This document shows, piece by piece, positions 1-7,684 of a stretch of DNA of 13,815 nucleotides. The stretch spans positions 1-13,815 of the forward strand of contig MU602765.1 in NCBI GenBank assembly GCA_025201865.1, given 5' to 3'. Below the pieces are notes generated by a model. The model saw only the letters and a program-made list of their open reading frames with translations. It had not been told where the DNA came from and did not search any database. Both the position numbers and the translations under genes were made by a program. Source of the stretch: Ramicandelaber brevisporus (Eukaryota > Kickxellomycota > Ramicandelaberales > Ramicandelaberaceae). Positions within the stretch are counted from its first letter, which is position 1; the number at the start of each line of letters is the position of its first letter.

Positions 1-363
1 GTCTACGTCTTCGTCGGTGGCTTCGCCTACTCGTGGGGTCCGGTCGGCTGGATCTACCCGGCCGAAATCTATCCACTCCGTGTGCGCTCCAAGGCCACGT
101 CGTTCACCACCGCCTCCAACTGGCTGTTCAACTTTGTCATTGCCCAGGTTGCGCCAATCGTCATGCAAGCCATCACCTGGAAGTTCTACCTGATCTTCAT
201 GGCGTTCAACTGGCTGTCGCTGCTGGTTGTCTGGTACTTCTACCCAGAGACCAAGGGCCGCTCGCTCGAGGAGATGGACAAGGTGTTTGGCGCGCCGTCC
301 GCTGTCAACACTGACGACGTCGACGATGGTCACGAGCTCGAGGAAACCAAGGGCAAGGCATAA
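1..363 (+). CDS. Sugar transporter (MFS, sugar porter family), C-terminal 120 residues; 5' end outside window
   Basis: This is the 3' end of a plasma-membrane hexose/proton symporter-type gene that enters from beyond base 1, read in frame from the first base to the TAA at 361-363. The 120 residues are identical to residues 375-494 of the complete transporter encoded at 11308-12792. Visible family marks are the PAEIYPLRVR motif after helix 10, helices 11 and 12 (SNWLFNFVIAQVAPIV and the following WKFYLIFMAFNW stretch), and the PETKGRSLEEMD signature at the end of helix 12. An acidic cytoplasmic tail follows. Compared with the other copy, the coding part differs at three third-codon positions only (303, 312, 330), all silent. 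It converges on MED13, with 299 bases between stop codons. Whether the upstream part is intact cannot be seen, so it could be a full gene or a truncated copy. Confidence 0.95.
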   Translation, partial: VYVFVGGFAYSWGPVGWIYPAEIYPLRVRSKATSFTTASNWLFNFVIAQVAPIVMQAITWKFYLIFMAFNWLSLLVVWYFYPETKGRSLEEMDKVFGAPSAVNTDDVDDGHELEETKGKA

Positions 364-495
364 TCAGGTTCGCCTATCTACCCTAATCCAACTCCAATGC
401 TATTTGCCTTTTGTTTATCCTCCTCCCTTTAATCCGTCATTTGACTTCAGCAGTCCTGTAGAATGAGCTCCAGCCGACCCGAGTCCGAGTGCGCG

Positions 496-527
496 CAGCA
501 CACATTATAGCCAGCACACATTATAGC
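496..527 (+). repeat. Two perfect tandem copies of a 16-bp unit in the transporter 3' flank
   Basis: The unit CAGCACACATTATAGC occurs at 496-511 and again at 512-527, followed by a partial third start (CAG). The inverted-repeat partner has the same pair at about 11144-11175, with one substitution in one unit. The tandem duplication therefore predates the copying or conversion that made the two arms. It lies in the 3' untranslated or intergenic region and its role is unknown. Confidence 0.85.
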
Positions 528-610
528 CAGCGCTTGGTGGTGGTGGCGGTGGAGGTGTCGCGCGCTACAAGCTGTTGGCTTGTATCTTTTTCTCTGCTTA
601 ACTCCCTGTG

Positions 611-616
611 TTTATT
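611..616 (-). terminator. Polyadenylation signal AATAAA for MED13
   Basis: TTTATT on the + strand reads AATAAA on the minus strand, 47 bases downstream of the MED13 stop codon (663-665), a suitable distance for 3' end formation. It lies just outside the inverted-repeat arm. Confidence 0.6.
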
Positions 617-662
617 TGTCTAATATATGAGGATTAATAATATAATAAAGGATAACTTAGAA

Positions 663-1749
663 TTAACAATGATCAATAGCCTTTATGACATCAACAATGT
701 TTCGTAGCTGACTGTGTGGTAATGGCAGCCAATACGGTGTCATGGATTGTCCAGCCGCAGCCATTCTGCCTTGTCTCAAATGATGCAGGCCGTCTAACTG
801 TTTTACAAGGTCAGCAAGTACAATGGTAGGTGCTAGCGAAGCTGCAGTAGTTGAGGATGGCGCTGGGAACGTTGGCAGGCATGGTAGCTGTGCGCAGGCA
901 AGCATGTATATGCCAAATGTCGACAGAGATTCATGGCGAGGTAAAGGGGATGCCATTGAACGTAATAGCGCGACTTGAGATGCCTCGTGAACCAGATAGC
1001 TAGCTGCCAGTGGAACATACCTATTCGATGTCAAGTTTCTGTCTGAGCTAAGAAGTGGTTGATGATAACGCTGCTGTGGGCGAATCCATGGTCGAGTGCC
1101 AGGGTGGAACACGGTAGACTGACCAGAATCCAGACGTGTCTTATCACCAGAGCTCGACGAGTCCAAACTCGTATTCTCGTCAAATGATGATGGAATGTGG
1201 ATGGCGTGGATTTGCGGATCATCATCCATCTGAATCAGAACAACGTTACTAACGGCACTCTTCACTTCCGGATCCTCAGTAACTTTGGCAGTTAGTCTTT
1301 CGTGCCATAGATCAACCCAAATTGACCGCTCAATATCAGTGATCAGTGAACGTGGATCTTTGGTGATGCAAATGCCTGCCAGTGCACCAGTGCAGTCGGC
1401 AACATATTCGCACCAACTCCACATCCGAGTCATCATTTTGCGGACAATGGTCATTTGATCATCATCTTCACTGCGGTCAATGTCGCTGTAGAATACCCGA
1501 TGGCGCTGCTCAATACCGTACGAATCTGAGCAGGTCGCAACCAGTAACAATGGATGAGATGGGCATAGATTATCCAGAGATACGAATTCGTAGACCACAA
1601 AGAGCCAACGGTGCTGCGAATCGGATGCAGAATGTACCGAAGATGCAGCAACCAACTCGCCACGACTGGAGAACACTTGAGCACAGTTGGCTACATTCGG
1701 CATATCAGCAACGTCAGTTAGTTTGCGGCGATTGGATAGTGACTGCGAC

Positions 1750-1786
<37 letters not shown>

Positions 1787-4700
1787 GAGTAGTAGAAGGA
1801 GGATTGTTGCTGCTGGCGCTAGAGCTATTTCCATAGGAGAGCATTTCATGATTAGACCTGACTTCTGGAATGTCGATTGATGCCGCGTGTGGCCGAGAGA
1901 TGCAAAATACAGGTGATGACAGAGACCAAGACGCAGATGGGAATGTATCAGACTTATCGAGTGACAATAACCGATATCGACCATGCAATACATTCAAGTT
2001 GACAGAGACTGAAGAGCGTGTTTGGCAGTAAACAGACAGAGCAGCTGCACCAACATCGGAGACTTCGGATTCAGTTGTGGCTAGATGTAGCTGCTGTATC
2101 TGATGATCCTGAAGGAACTGGTTGGTAGAATCAAGTGAATGTAAACTCCATCTCTGCCAATATTGTTGATATTCGTGACTAATGCTGGAGGCATCAAGAA
2201 TCTGATAGATGATTGGAGGGAAGTTGGATAGATGTGGCGACGAAGATTCCAGTACAGAGTCAATAACACGAATAGTATTGCCCAAAACAAATAGTGCATC
2301 GCCACGAGAAATGCCAGGTACAATTGGTGGTGCCAAGTACACTATCAGCGCGTCAGCATTGCGATGTTTGGAGTGTGCAAAGGCAGGATCGCGATAGAAG
2401 CGACAAATGAAATCGCTGAGACGCTCACCAGCGTCAGAGTATGCCTGCTTCAGAGCAGTCAAATTCAACCCATCACTGCCGCTGCTGTTCTTACCATTGT
2501 TACCAGGATCGATGCCGACGGGTAAGAGTGCTTCAGTATCAGATGCTGTTTGAGATGAATAAACAAGTGGTTCATGTCGGCCCAGATGGAGCAACTCGGA
2601 GTAAGCCAGACCAACCAGCTTGAGATACCAAGCCATGGCAAGACGAGAGTCTGGAGTAAAACTGTCAACCAGTCCAATCCAAGTCACATTATGCGGACCA
2701 TCACGAGGACCGAGCCCAAGTTGACTCCACAATGGAAGAGATGCCATACTTGTTGATGTACGGCGAGTGGCAATCGGCGCCTTCTCATGATAGTCGTCGA
2801 GGCTGTCGTCAGAATGCATGCGACCATAGTTGACTGGAGTTGCAAGAATGCGATTGCTGAGTGGAACCGAACTGGAACCACCACCGAGTCGACGTTGAAG
2901 ACAGCCCAGTGTGTCACTGGCATCTGAAGTGGAAGACGATGAAGAGGATGAAGACACTGAAGATGTTGAAGATGTTGAGGGTGCTGAGTGGGCAATAGAC
3001 AAATCGACAGATGGTGGATCAATGGCAGCTAGCGCAGGGTATCCAGGTGGACGCTTGCGGCGCATTAGCAGTCGACCAACACGAGATTGGCGAGGAGCAT
3101 CCATCAACTCAGCATACTGGAGGATGTTCAACTCAGATATTCCCAGCGAGCCAAGAACAGAGAATGCATCAAGAATAAGACCATTTGATGACAGTTTGGA
3201 TACAGAGTTTGATACCAAAGGAACAGCAGCTGAAGCCGAGATGCGACCAGATACCACGGATGCAAGATTATCGATGAGGCGGAAAATGGAGCGCTCGGAG
3301 AGGAGCTGACTACGTTGCGACATTTTGCTTGTATCAACAGCGCGGAGAGGCATGTCGGATCCACTGCGCAGGACTTGAGAGTGAGTCAGTGGGCCGCGAG
3401 GATAAATGCTACCAGCAAGTTCACCTAGTGTAAATGTGCTCGAGCTTGCATTGGAGACAGAGTGTACGAGAGCAAATGCGAGTCCATGAAGCTGGTTCAT
3501 GGCTGGAATGCGGCCAACTGAAACGAGAGGAACTTCCATGCTGTCTGAATGATCTAGTTTGCGTCGCTTCGTCAGAGGTTGGCCACTGGTGCTGTCACCT
3601 GTGCTCACAGCCACCTCAGCAGCAGTAGCAGTAGCAGCAGCAGCAGCAGCAGCAGCATCAGCAGCAGCAGCAGCAGCAGCATTGGCTTCGGATGAGATGG
3701 ATGTTGCTGCACCACTGTTGTGCGACTTTATCCATGACAACCAGCTTTCACCTTCTTTCTTTCGCAGAGTCTTTGACACCCACGCAAAGTGCTGAGGCTC
3801 CCGCTGCGCAGTGTACGATCGCTTCGCTGAATTCCCTTTAGCTGGCAGAGCTGTTGATGTGATGGACGTTGGTTCAGTACGAGTGCGTTTGACGCCATTT
3901 GGACCTTTTGGACCTTTTGGATCTGTGCGGAATCTGTTGATTACATCCGAGTATTTCGAGGAGTCAACCGGTGCAACTGAGAGTGTAACTGGTGCAAATG
4001 TAGACGGAACTGTTGAACTGTCAAACGGAGGAGGAGTTAGCATTGTAAAGTCATCCAGTGGTGCTGGTCGGGGTGGCTGCAGAGGAGCTGGTGGAGGTGA
4101 AACTGGAGACTGCTCTTCATCTACAGCAATGACAGGTAATTCCAGTGTGATTGAAGAGGCAGAGTCTGGATGCGGTGCTGTGGATGGCTTTAATTCGCTC
4201 GTTTCAGCTGTAAGCTGAGGACTCTGTAAATCCAAGCCAGTTATAGCCAAGCTATTTTCAGCTAAAGGAGCTAAACTTGTATCTGCATCACTGACAGCAG
4301 CCGGAGGCACATCAGAATCACGAATATCACCGCCAAAAAAGGCGAAGTCACTGTCATTAAAGTCCATATCCAAATCAAAATTGAGTCCACTGATGCCTCC
4401 TCCGCCACTGCCACCACCGACTGGCACTCCCATCAATGTATCGTCAAATCCAAAGTTTGCATCCAATATACCTGGAGGTGGCGGCGGCATGGTGGAATCG
4501 GCACTAGGCACTGAATGCGCCACGTTGGCCGACTTTGGTGCTGCAGCTGGCTGAGAAGTAGTGGCTGTTGCAGAGGAGACAGTTTGAGGTGGGACTGATG
4601 ACGCTAGTGGGGGAGAACTAGATGGACCGAGAGCAGTGGTAGATGGTGCTGATGCATTCGGTGTGGACACACTTCCGGACTTACGGGGTGTTTTCGCTGT

Positions 4701-6220
4701 TTTGCTTCCTTGTTGATTATGAAGCTGGGCTGAAGGAGGCGGTGAGAATACAGATGCATTGTTAGCTTCATCCTGGAGTTTTTGTCTCTCATAGATTTCC
4801 ATTTCCAGCTGATCGAGAGTGTGTAATGTATCAGAACTGCGACTGGCTGTGGTATCACGTGCGCTGGCGATATCGAGTGTAGGATATGAGCTGTGGACTG
4901 TCGAATTAATTGAGTCAATGGAATTAATCGAGTTAGTATTGTCTGATTTTGATGACGTAACATAAATCAAACACGATGGGTAGTATACAAGACTTCGAGA
5001 TGTAGATCCAGTGTTTACAGAGACTACTGGGTGACAATGCGTGTCCAATGAGTGTGCACATTGTGTGGCCAGATCAACGCCAATAATAGACTTCCACCCT
5101 CGAAGCACAGCATCCGATTTGGCAGTATCAATAGGTGAGTTGCCAGATAGTAAATCGTCCCACAGCTGGGAATCTAGTTGAACAGTAGTGCCAGTGGGTG
5201 CCAATATTGCAGATGTTGCATTAAATGCAGTTGAGATACCGTGTAATTGATGCGGATGGTGATGATGATGCCGACTCTCGCTACTGATAATGCGACATAG
5301 TGGTCGCAGCGTTGATGACTCTTTTGATATGAACCGAGATGACATTGTTAAATGATTACCGCTGAGCTCAAACTCTAGCCTCATCAAATGCCATTGAGTA
5401 TCTGTGGTTGAGTTGTTGATGGCAGCTGGTGTTGGAGGGGGTGATGGCCCCGCTGCCACGTGGTGAATAGCCTCAGAGTTATCACCTTGGTTGTTGCTGC
5501 TGCTATTGCTGCTGTTGTCACTAGGCGTTGGTACAGCCCACATATCATCTCCGATTCGAAGTATACCACTTGGACCAAGCCATGTGCTGACAATATTTCG
5601 CATTGCATTCACAAACTGCTGATACTCGGCTGGGACATCGGTGACCGCTGATTGCACTGATGGTGAATTGCTTTCGCCAGAATACGAACCTTGGCTCGAA
5701 GGTGAAAGTGTGTCGCTGCTCACTGTGCCTGACTGTTTCTCGGTGAGACGTGATACAACAGAGTCCAACGGTGGTGGAAACAGCGCTGATGTGTACTGTT
5801 GTTGCTGCTGAGATGTAGATGATGGGGTTGCTGCCCAGAATACCCACAGTTCTCTACGAACTATAATGTCGTCTTTGATATGATTATTGCCAGAAGTTGA
5901 TGTTTGTGGTATAACAGTTGATGTTGATGTTACTGCCGATGTTGACAGTGTTGATGTTGATAGTGCTGATACTGGATGAAGATTAGAACTGGATGGAGTC
6001 GATGCAGGTGTATATCTCCATGAACAAGGTGTGCCTGCTGCAAGCAATGCAGTGAATGCAGCTAATAATGGATCATCATCGATTATGGATGACTGCGGTG
6101 TAGAGCATCCATAACATCGCCAGTTGAGCACACCTGTGCCTGCAGGGAATGCAACAACATTTGAGAGAAACGGTGCAACTTCACTCGCCACAGACTGTAC
6201 CGATCGGAGAACAGCACTGT

Positions 6221-6255
<35 letters not shown>

Positions 6256-6293
6256 TTGCTGTCTAGAAACGATGACACCGGAGTCCGACTCAT
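663..6293 (-). CDS. MED13: Mediator of RNA polymerase II transcription subunit 13 (CDK8 module)
   Basis: MED13 (yeast Ssn2/Srb9) is the large scaffold that joins the CDK8-cyclin C kinase module to core Mediator in the nucleus. The product is 1876 residues in one uninterrupted frame. Start: ATG at 6291-6293; the frame stays open to 6362 but has no further ATG. The N-terminal domain spans roughly 40-410, with FLSNV near 42-46 and RRELWVFWA at 146-154. A long disordered middle follows, with Ser/Pro/Asn runs, an acidic-aromatic DFNDSDFAFFGGD patch near 644-656, a basic KRRK at about 909-912 and a poly-Ala run at 872-887. The MID-like region opens with LPLWSQLGLGP near 1186-1196 and continues to LGRHEPL near 1237-1243, matching the 'LPYWEKL...LGQHRP' pattern of animal MED13. 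A 13-Gln run lies at 1503-1515. The C-terminal PIWI-like domain (about 1560-1876) has the RWLFVVYEF and PLAASYLVHEA segments and ends as other MED13 proteins do. It shares a divergent promoter with HUS1. The family assignment is by remembered similarity; the start is the least certain part. Confidence 0.93.
1752..1787 (-). repeat. Pure (CAA)12 triplet repeat in MED13 (poly-Gln)
   Basis: Twelve TTG units on the + strand read as twelve CAA codons in frame on the coding strand. With the adjoining CAG they encode 13 glutamines, residues 1503-1515 of MED13. The array is uninterrupted, the kind most prone to length change by slippage. It sits between the MID-like and C-terminal domains, probably in a flexible loop. 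Confidence 0.95.
3633..3680 (-). repeat. Poly-alanine triplet repeat (GCN/TGC) in MED13
   Basis: A run of CAG/GCA-type triplets on the + strand encodes 16 codons of alanine with one aspartate inside, MED13 residues 872-887. Related GCA/GTA triplets continue to about 3618. The reading frame chosen makes Ala, not Gln or Ser. It lies in the disordered middle of the protein, just before the basic KRRK stretch. Confidence 0.9.
6216..6263 (-). repeat. Asn/Ser triplet repeat near the MED13 N-terminus
   Basis: Alternating GTTGCT-type triplets on the + strand encode a mixed Asn/Ser run at about residues 11-26 of MED13, immediately before the conserved N-terminal domain. It is a low-complexity expansion in an apparently disordered leader. 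Confidence 0.85.
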
Positions 6294-6556
6294 CTGTTGT
6301 GTAGTTGAAGCAACAGGCAAGGACCGAGAGTGTATGTATACGGGATGATCAACAGAGAGCAACGGCTCTTTTCGTTGGTGGAGGTTACTGTGGTTGTCGT
6401 TGTTGTTGCCGATGGAAGTGTGTTCTGTTCAGTTCTGTATGTTGAAGTCCTCGCACGAAAAACATCTACTTTTTTGACTTCGTTTTTTTCTTTTCTTTTT
6501 TTGACTTTCTTTCTTCTCTTTCCGCAGTTACTATTGTTCAATCTTGTATCTCTTGA

Positions 6557-6587
<31 letters not shown>

Positions 6588-6613
6588 AAACAAGACAGAC
6601 CTCAAGTTACACT
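6294..6613. promoter_or_regulatory. Divergent promoter region between MED13 and HUS1
   Basis: These 320 bases separate two start codons on opposite strands and must serve both genes. The middle (about 6470-6530) is a T-rich pyrimidine tract on the + strand, a typical nucleosome-poor promoter element. A GACAAC-type six-base repeat (about 6555-6588) lies just upstream of HUS1 and probably falls in its leader. I see no convincing TATA box, CCAAT box or cell-cycle MCB element. Confidence 0.6.
6555..6588. repeat. Hexanucleotide (CGACAA)n run in the HUS1 leader
   Basis: About five units of an ACGACA/CGACAA hexamer with slight edge variation sit 25-60 bases before the HUS1 start codon. It is a simple repeat, lacks stop-free coding sense, and probably lies in the 5' untranslated region. 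Confidence 0.75.
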
Positions 6614-7618
6614 ATGCGCTTCAAGACTCGCGTTAGCAACGTTCACGTACTCACAAAGGTTCTGGGCAGTATCGATAAGCTCGCCAAACAGTGTGCGCTT
6701 CGTCTCACTCCAACTCGAATCTACTTTGTTGTTCTCGGCGAGGCTCAGGGCAGTATGCAAGTATGGTCGCAGCTATCTGTTGACTTGATCTTCACCGAAT
6801 ACCGCATCGAGAGCGTTACAAACAACGAAATCTACCTTGAGATACCCGTTGACACCATGTTGAGAGCGCTGAGGTCAGTGCAGAGTCTGGCAAACACATC
6901 GTTTGGCGGAGGCGATACTGTGATTCGGCTGACAAAAAATGGCTTGCAGCCTATATTCATCATCTCGGCGTCAATGCAGAGCAGAGCAGGCAAGCCGCTT
7001 GAGCTAGTGCAGGAAGTGCCGATTCGGCTTCTCTCAGCTACGCAGATGGGCAACATTCGAGAGCCAATGGTACCAGAGCCCCAGGTTCACATCATGATGC
7101 CGCCATTGCTCGGTTTGCGCTCGATTGCTGAGCGGCTTCGATCAATCTCGGATGCCATTATTATATCAGCAAACATGGATGGCGAACTTATTCTGCGGGG
7201 CGAGAGTGAGTTTGTTCACGTCGAAACTGCATTCCAAGGATTAATCAATCCAGAAATGGACATGAACGCATCATCACAGTCAACAGTGACATCAGGCAAC
7301 CAAGGCGATGCCAATGATATCGGCAGCAACAGCAGCAGTGACAACAGCAACAGTAACAGCAACACTAGAGATCAGCGTGTGCCACTCAGCTCAGCTCGTG
7401 ATAAGCAAAAGTTTGCAGAAGCACGGGTTGACTTGCGCAGCTTCATCAAATTCTTGCACAGCTACCATGTGACACCAAGCAATGTTGTCTGCTGCATCAT
7501 CGAAGGCCACGCACTCGTCCTCTACGTGTACATTAACTCTGGTATTGGATTTGGCTCTGACTTCAGTCAACAGACTCGCGGTGTTTTAACCTATTACTTG
7601 CCCATTAGGCTTGCTTGA
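6614..7618 (+). CDS. HUS1: Checkpoint clamp subunit HUS1
   Basis: HUS1 is one subunit of the Rad9-Rad1-Hus1 (9-1-1) ring, a PCNA-like clamp loaded at damaged DNA to activate the ATR/Mec1 checkpoint kinase. The product has 334 residues against about 280 in animals. Conserved features in order: the MRFKTRVSNV start (animal form MKFRAKI), KLAKQCALRLTP at 22-33, MQVWSQL near 48-54, NNEIYLEI at 70-77, a PIRLL block at 136-140, EPMVPEPQVHIMMP at 150-163, the SANMDGELILRGE segment at 185-197, and a final ARVDLRSFIKFL at 270-281 leading to a YYLPIRLA end. The extra length is mainly a Ser/Asn/Gln/Asp-rich insertion at about 212-265, between the second-domain strands. ATG context has A at -3. It converges on the PPR gene with 66 bases between stops. 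Confidence 0.93.
   Translation: MRFKTRVSNVHVLTKVLGSIDKLAKQCALRLTPTRIYFVVLGEAQGSMQVWSQLSVDLIFTEYRIESVTNNEIYLEIPVDTMLRALRSVQSLANTSFGGGDTVIRLTKNGLQPIFIISASMQSRAGKPLELVQEVPIRLLSATQMGNIREPMVPEPQVHIMMPPLLGLRSIAERLRSISDAIIISANMDGELILRGESEFVHVETAFQGLINPEMDMNASSQSTVTSGNQGDANDIGSNSSSDNSNSNSNTRDQRVPLSSARDKQKFAEARVDLRSFIKFLHSYHVTPSNVVCCIIEGHALVLYVYINSGIGFGSDFSQQTRGVLTYYLPIRLA
7247..7408 (+). other. Low-complexity Ser/Asn/Asp insertion inside HUS1
   Basis: HUS1 residues 212-265 form a polar, Ser/Asn-rich segment with AGC/AAC triplets (for example around 7323-7362). It lies between the conserved NPEMD end of one segment and the ARVDLRSF block. Animal HUS1 has only a short loop there. It is probably a flexible surface loop on the outer face of the clamp; no function can be read from it. 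It keeps the frame without a splice signal I can recognise, so I regard it as coding and not as an intron. Confidence 0.75.
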
Positions 7619-7684
7619 TTTTAATGAGTTAATGTATTTAAAAGAAATCTATTTTTCATTGAAGAAAGAAAGCAGTCGTATATT
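7619..7684. other. Short convergent 3' region between HUS1 and the PPR gene
   Basis: Only 66 AT-rich bases separate the two stop codons. No AATAAA occurs on either strand, so 3' ends of the two transcripts very likely overlap each other or run into the neighbouring coding sequence. Confidence 0.6.

Larger units (their letters stand above)
1..585 (+). repeat. Left arm of long inverted repeat
   Basis: Bases 1-585 match the reverse complement of 11086-11670 without gaps, position p pairing with 11671-p. I count eight mismatches by eye, at 303, 312, 330, 472, 476, 478, 503 and 569, so about 98.6% identity. Similarity decays after 585, with scattered matches to about 608. The arm covers the last 120 transporter codons plus about 220 bases of 3' flank. 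It must extend left beyond the window, since position 1 is still inside the coding match. No terminal motif, target-site duplication or transposase is seen, so this is a gene duplication and not a mobile-element end. Confidence 0.97.
364..662. other. Convergent 3' intergenic region, transporter fragment / MED13
   Basis: This 299-base gap lies between two stop codons. The left three quarters belong to the inverted repeat (transporter 3' flank, with a GGTGGTGGTGGCGGTGGAGG purine-rich run near 534-556). The right part is AT-rich and holds the MED13 polyadenylation signal. No AATAAA is seen on the + strand for the transporter itself. No ORF or RNA gene is supported here. Confidence 0.7.

Noticed and set aside
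1-585. Inverted repeat as ends of a transposon
   Set aside because: The arms are the coding end and 3' flank of a permease gene, no transposase or reverse transcriptase lies between them, and no target-site duplication is visible.
1382-1792. Open frame on the + strand inside MED13 ending in poly-Val
   Set aside because: It is a shadow of the CAA repeat and flanking MED13 coding sequence, with no conserved features.
6294-6362. Extension of MED13 upstream by 23 codons
   Set aside because: The frame is open, but the only start there would be a TTG. The first ATG is at 6291-6293, ahead of the conserved N-terminal domain.
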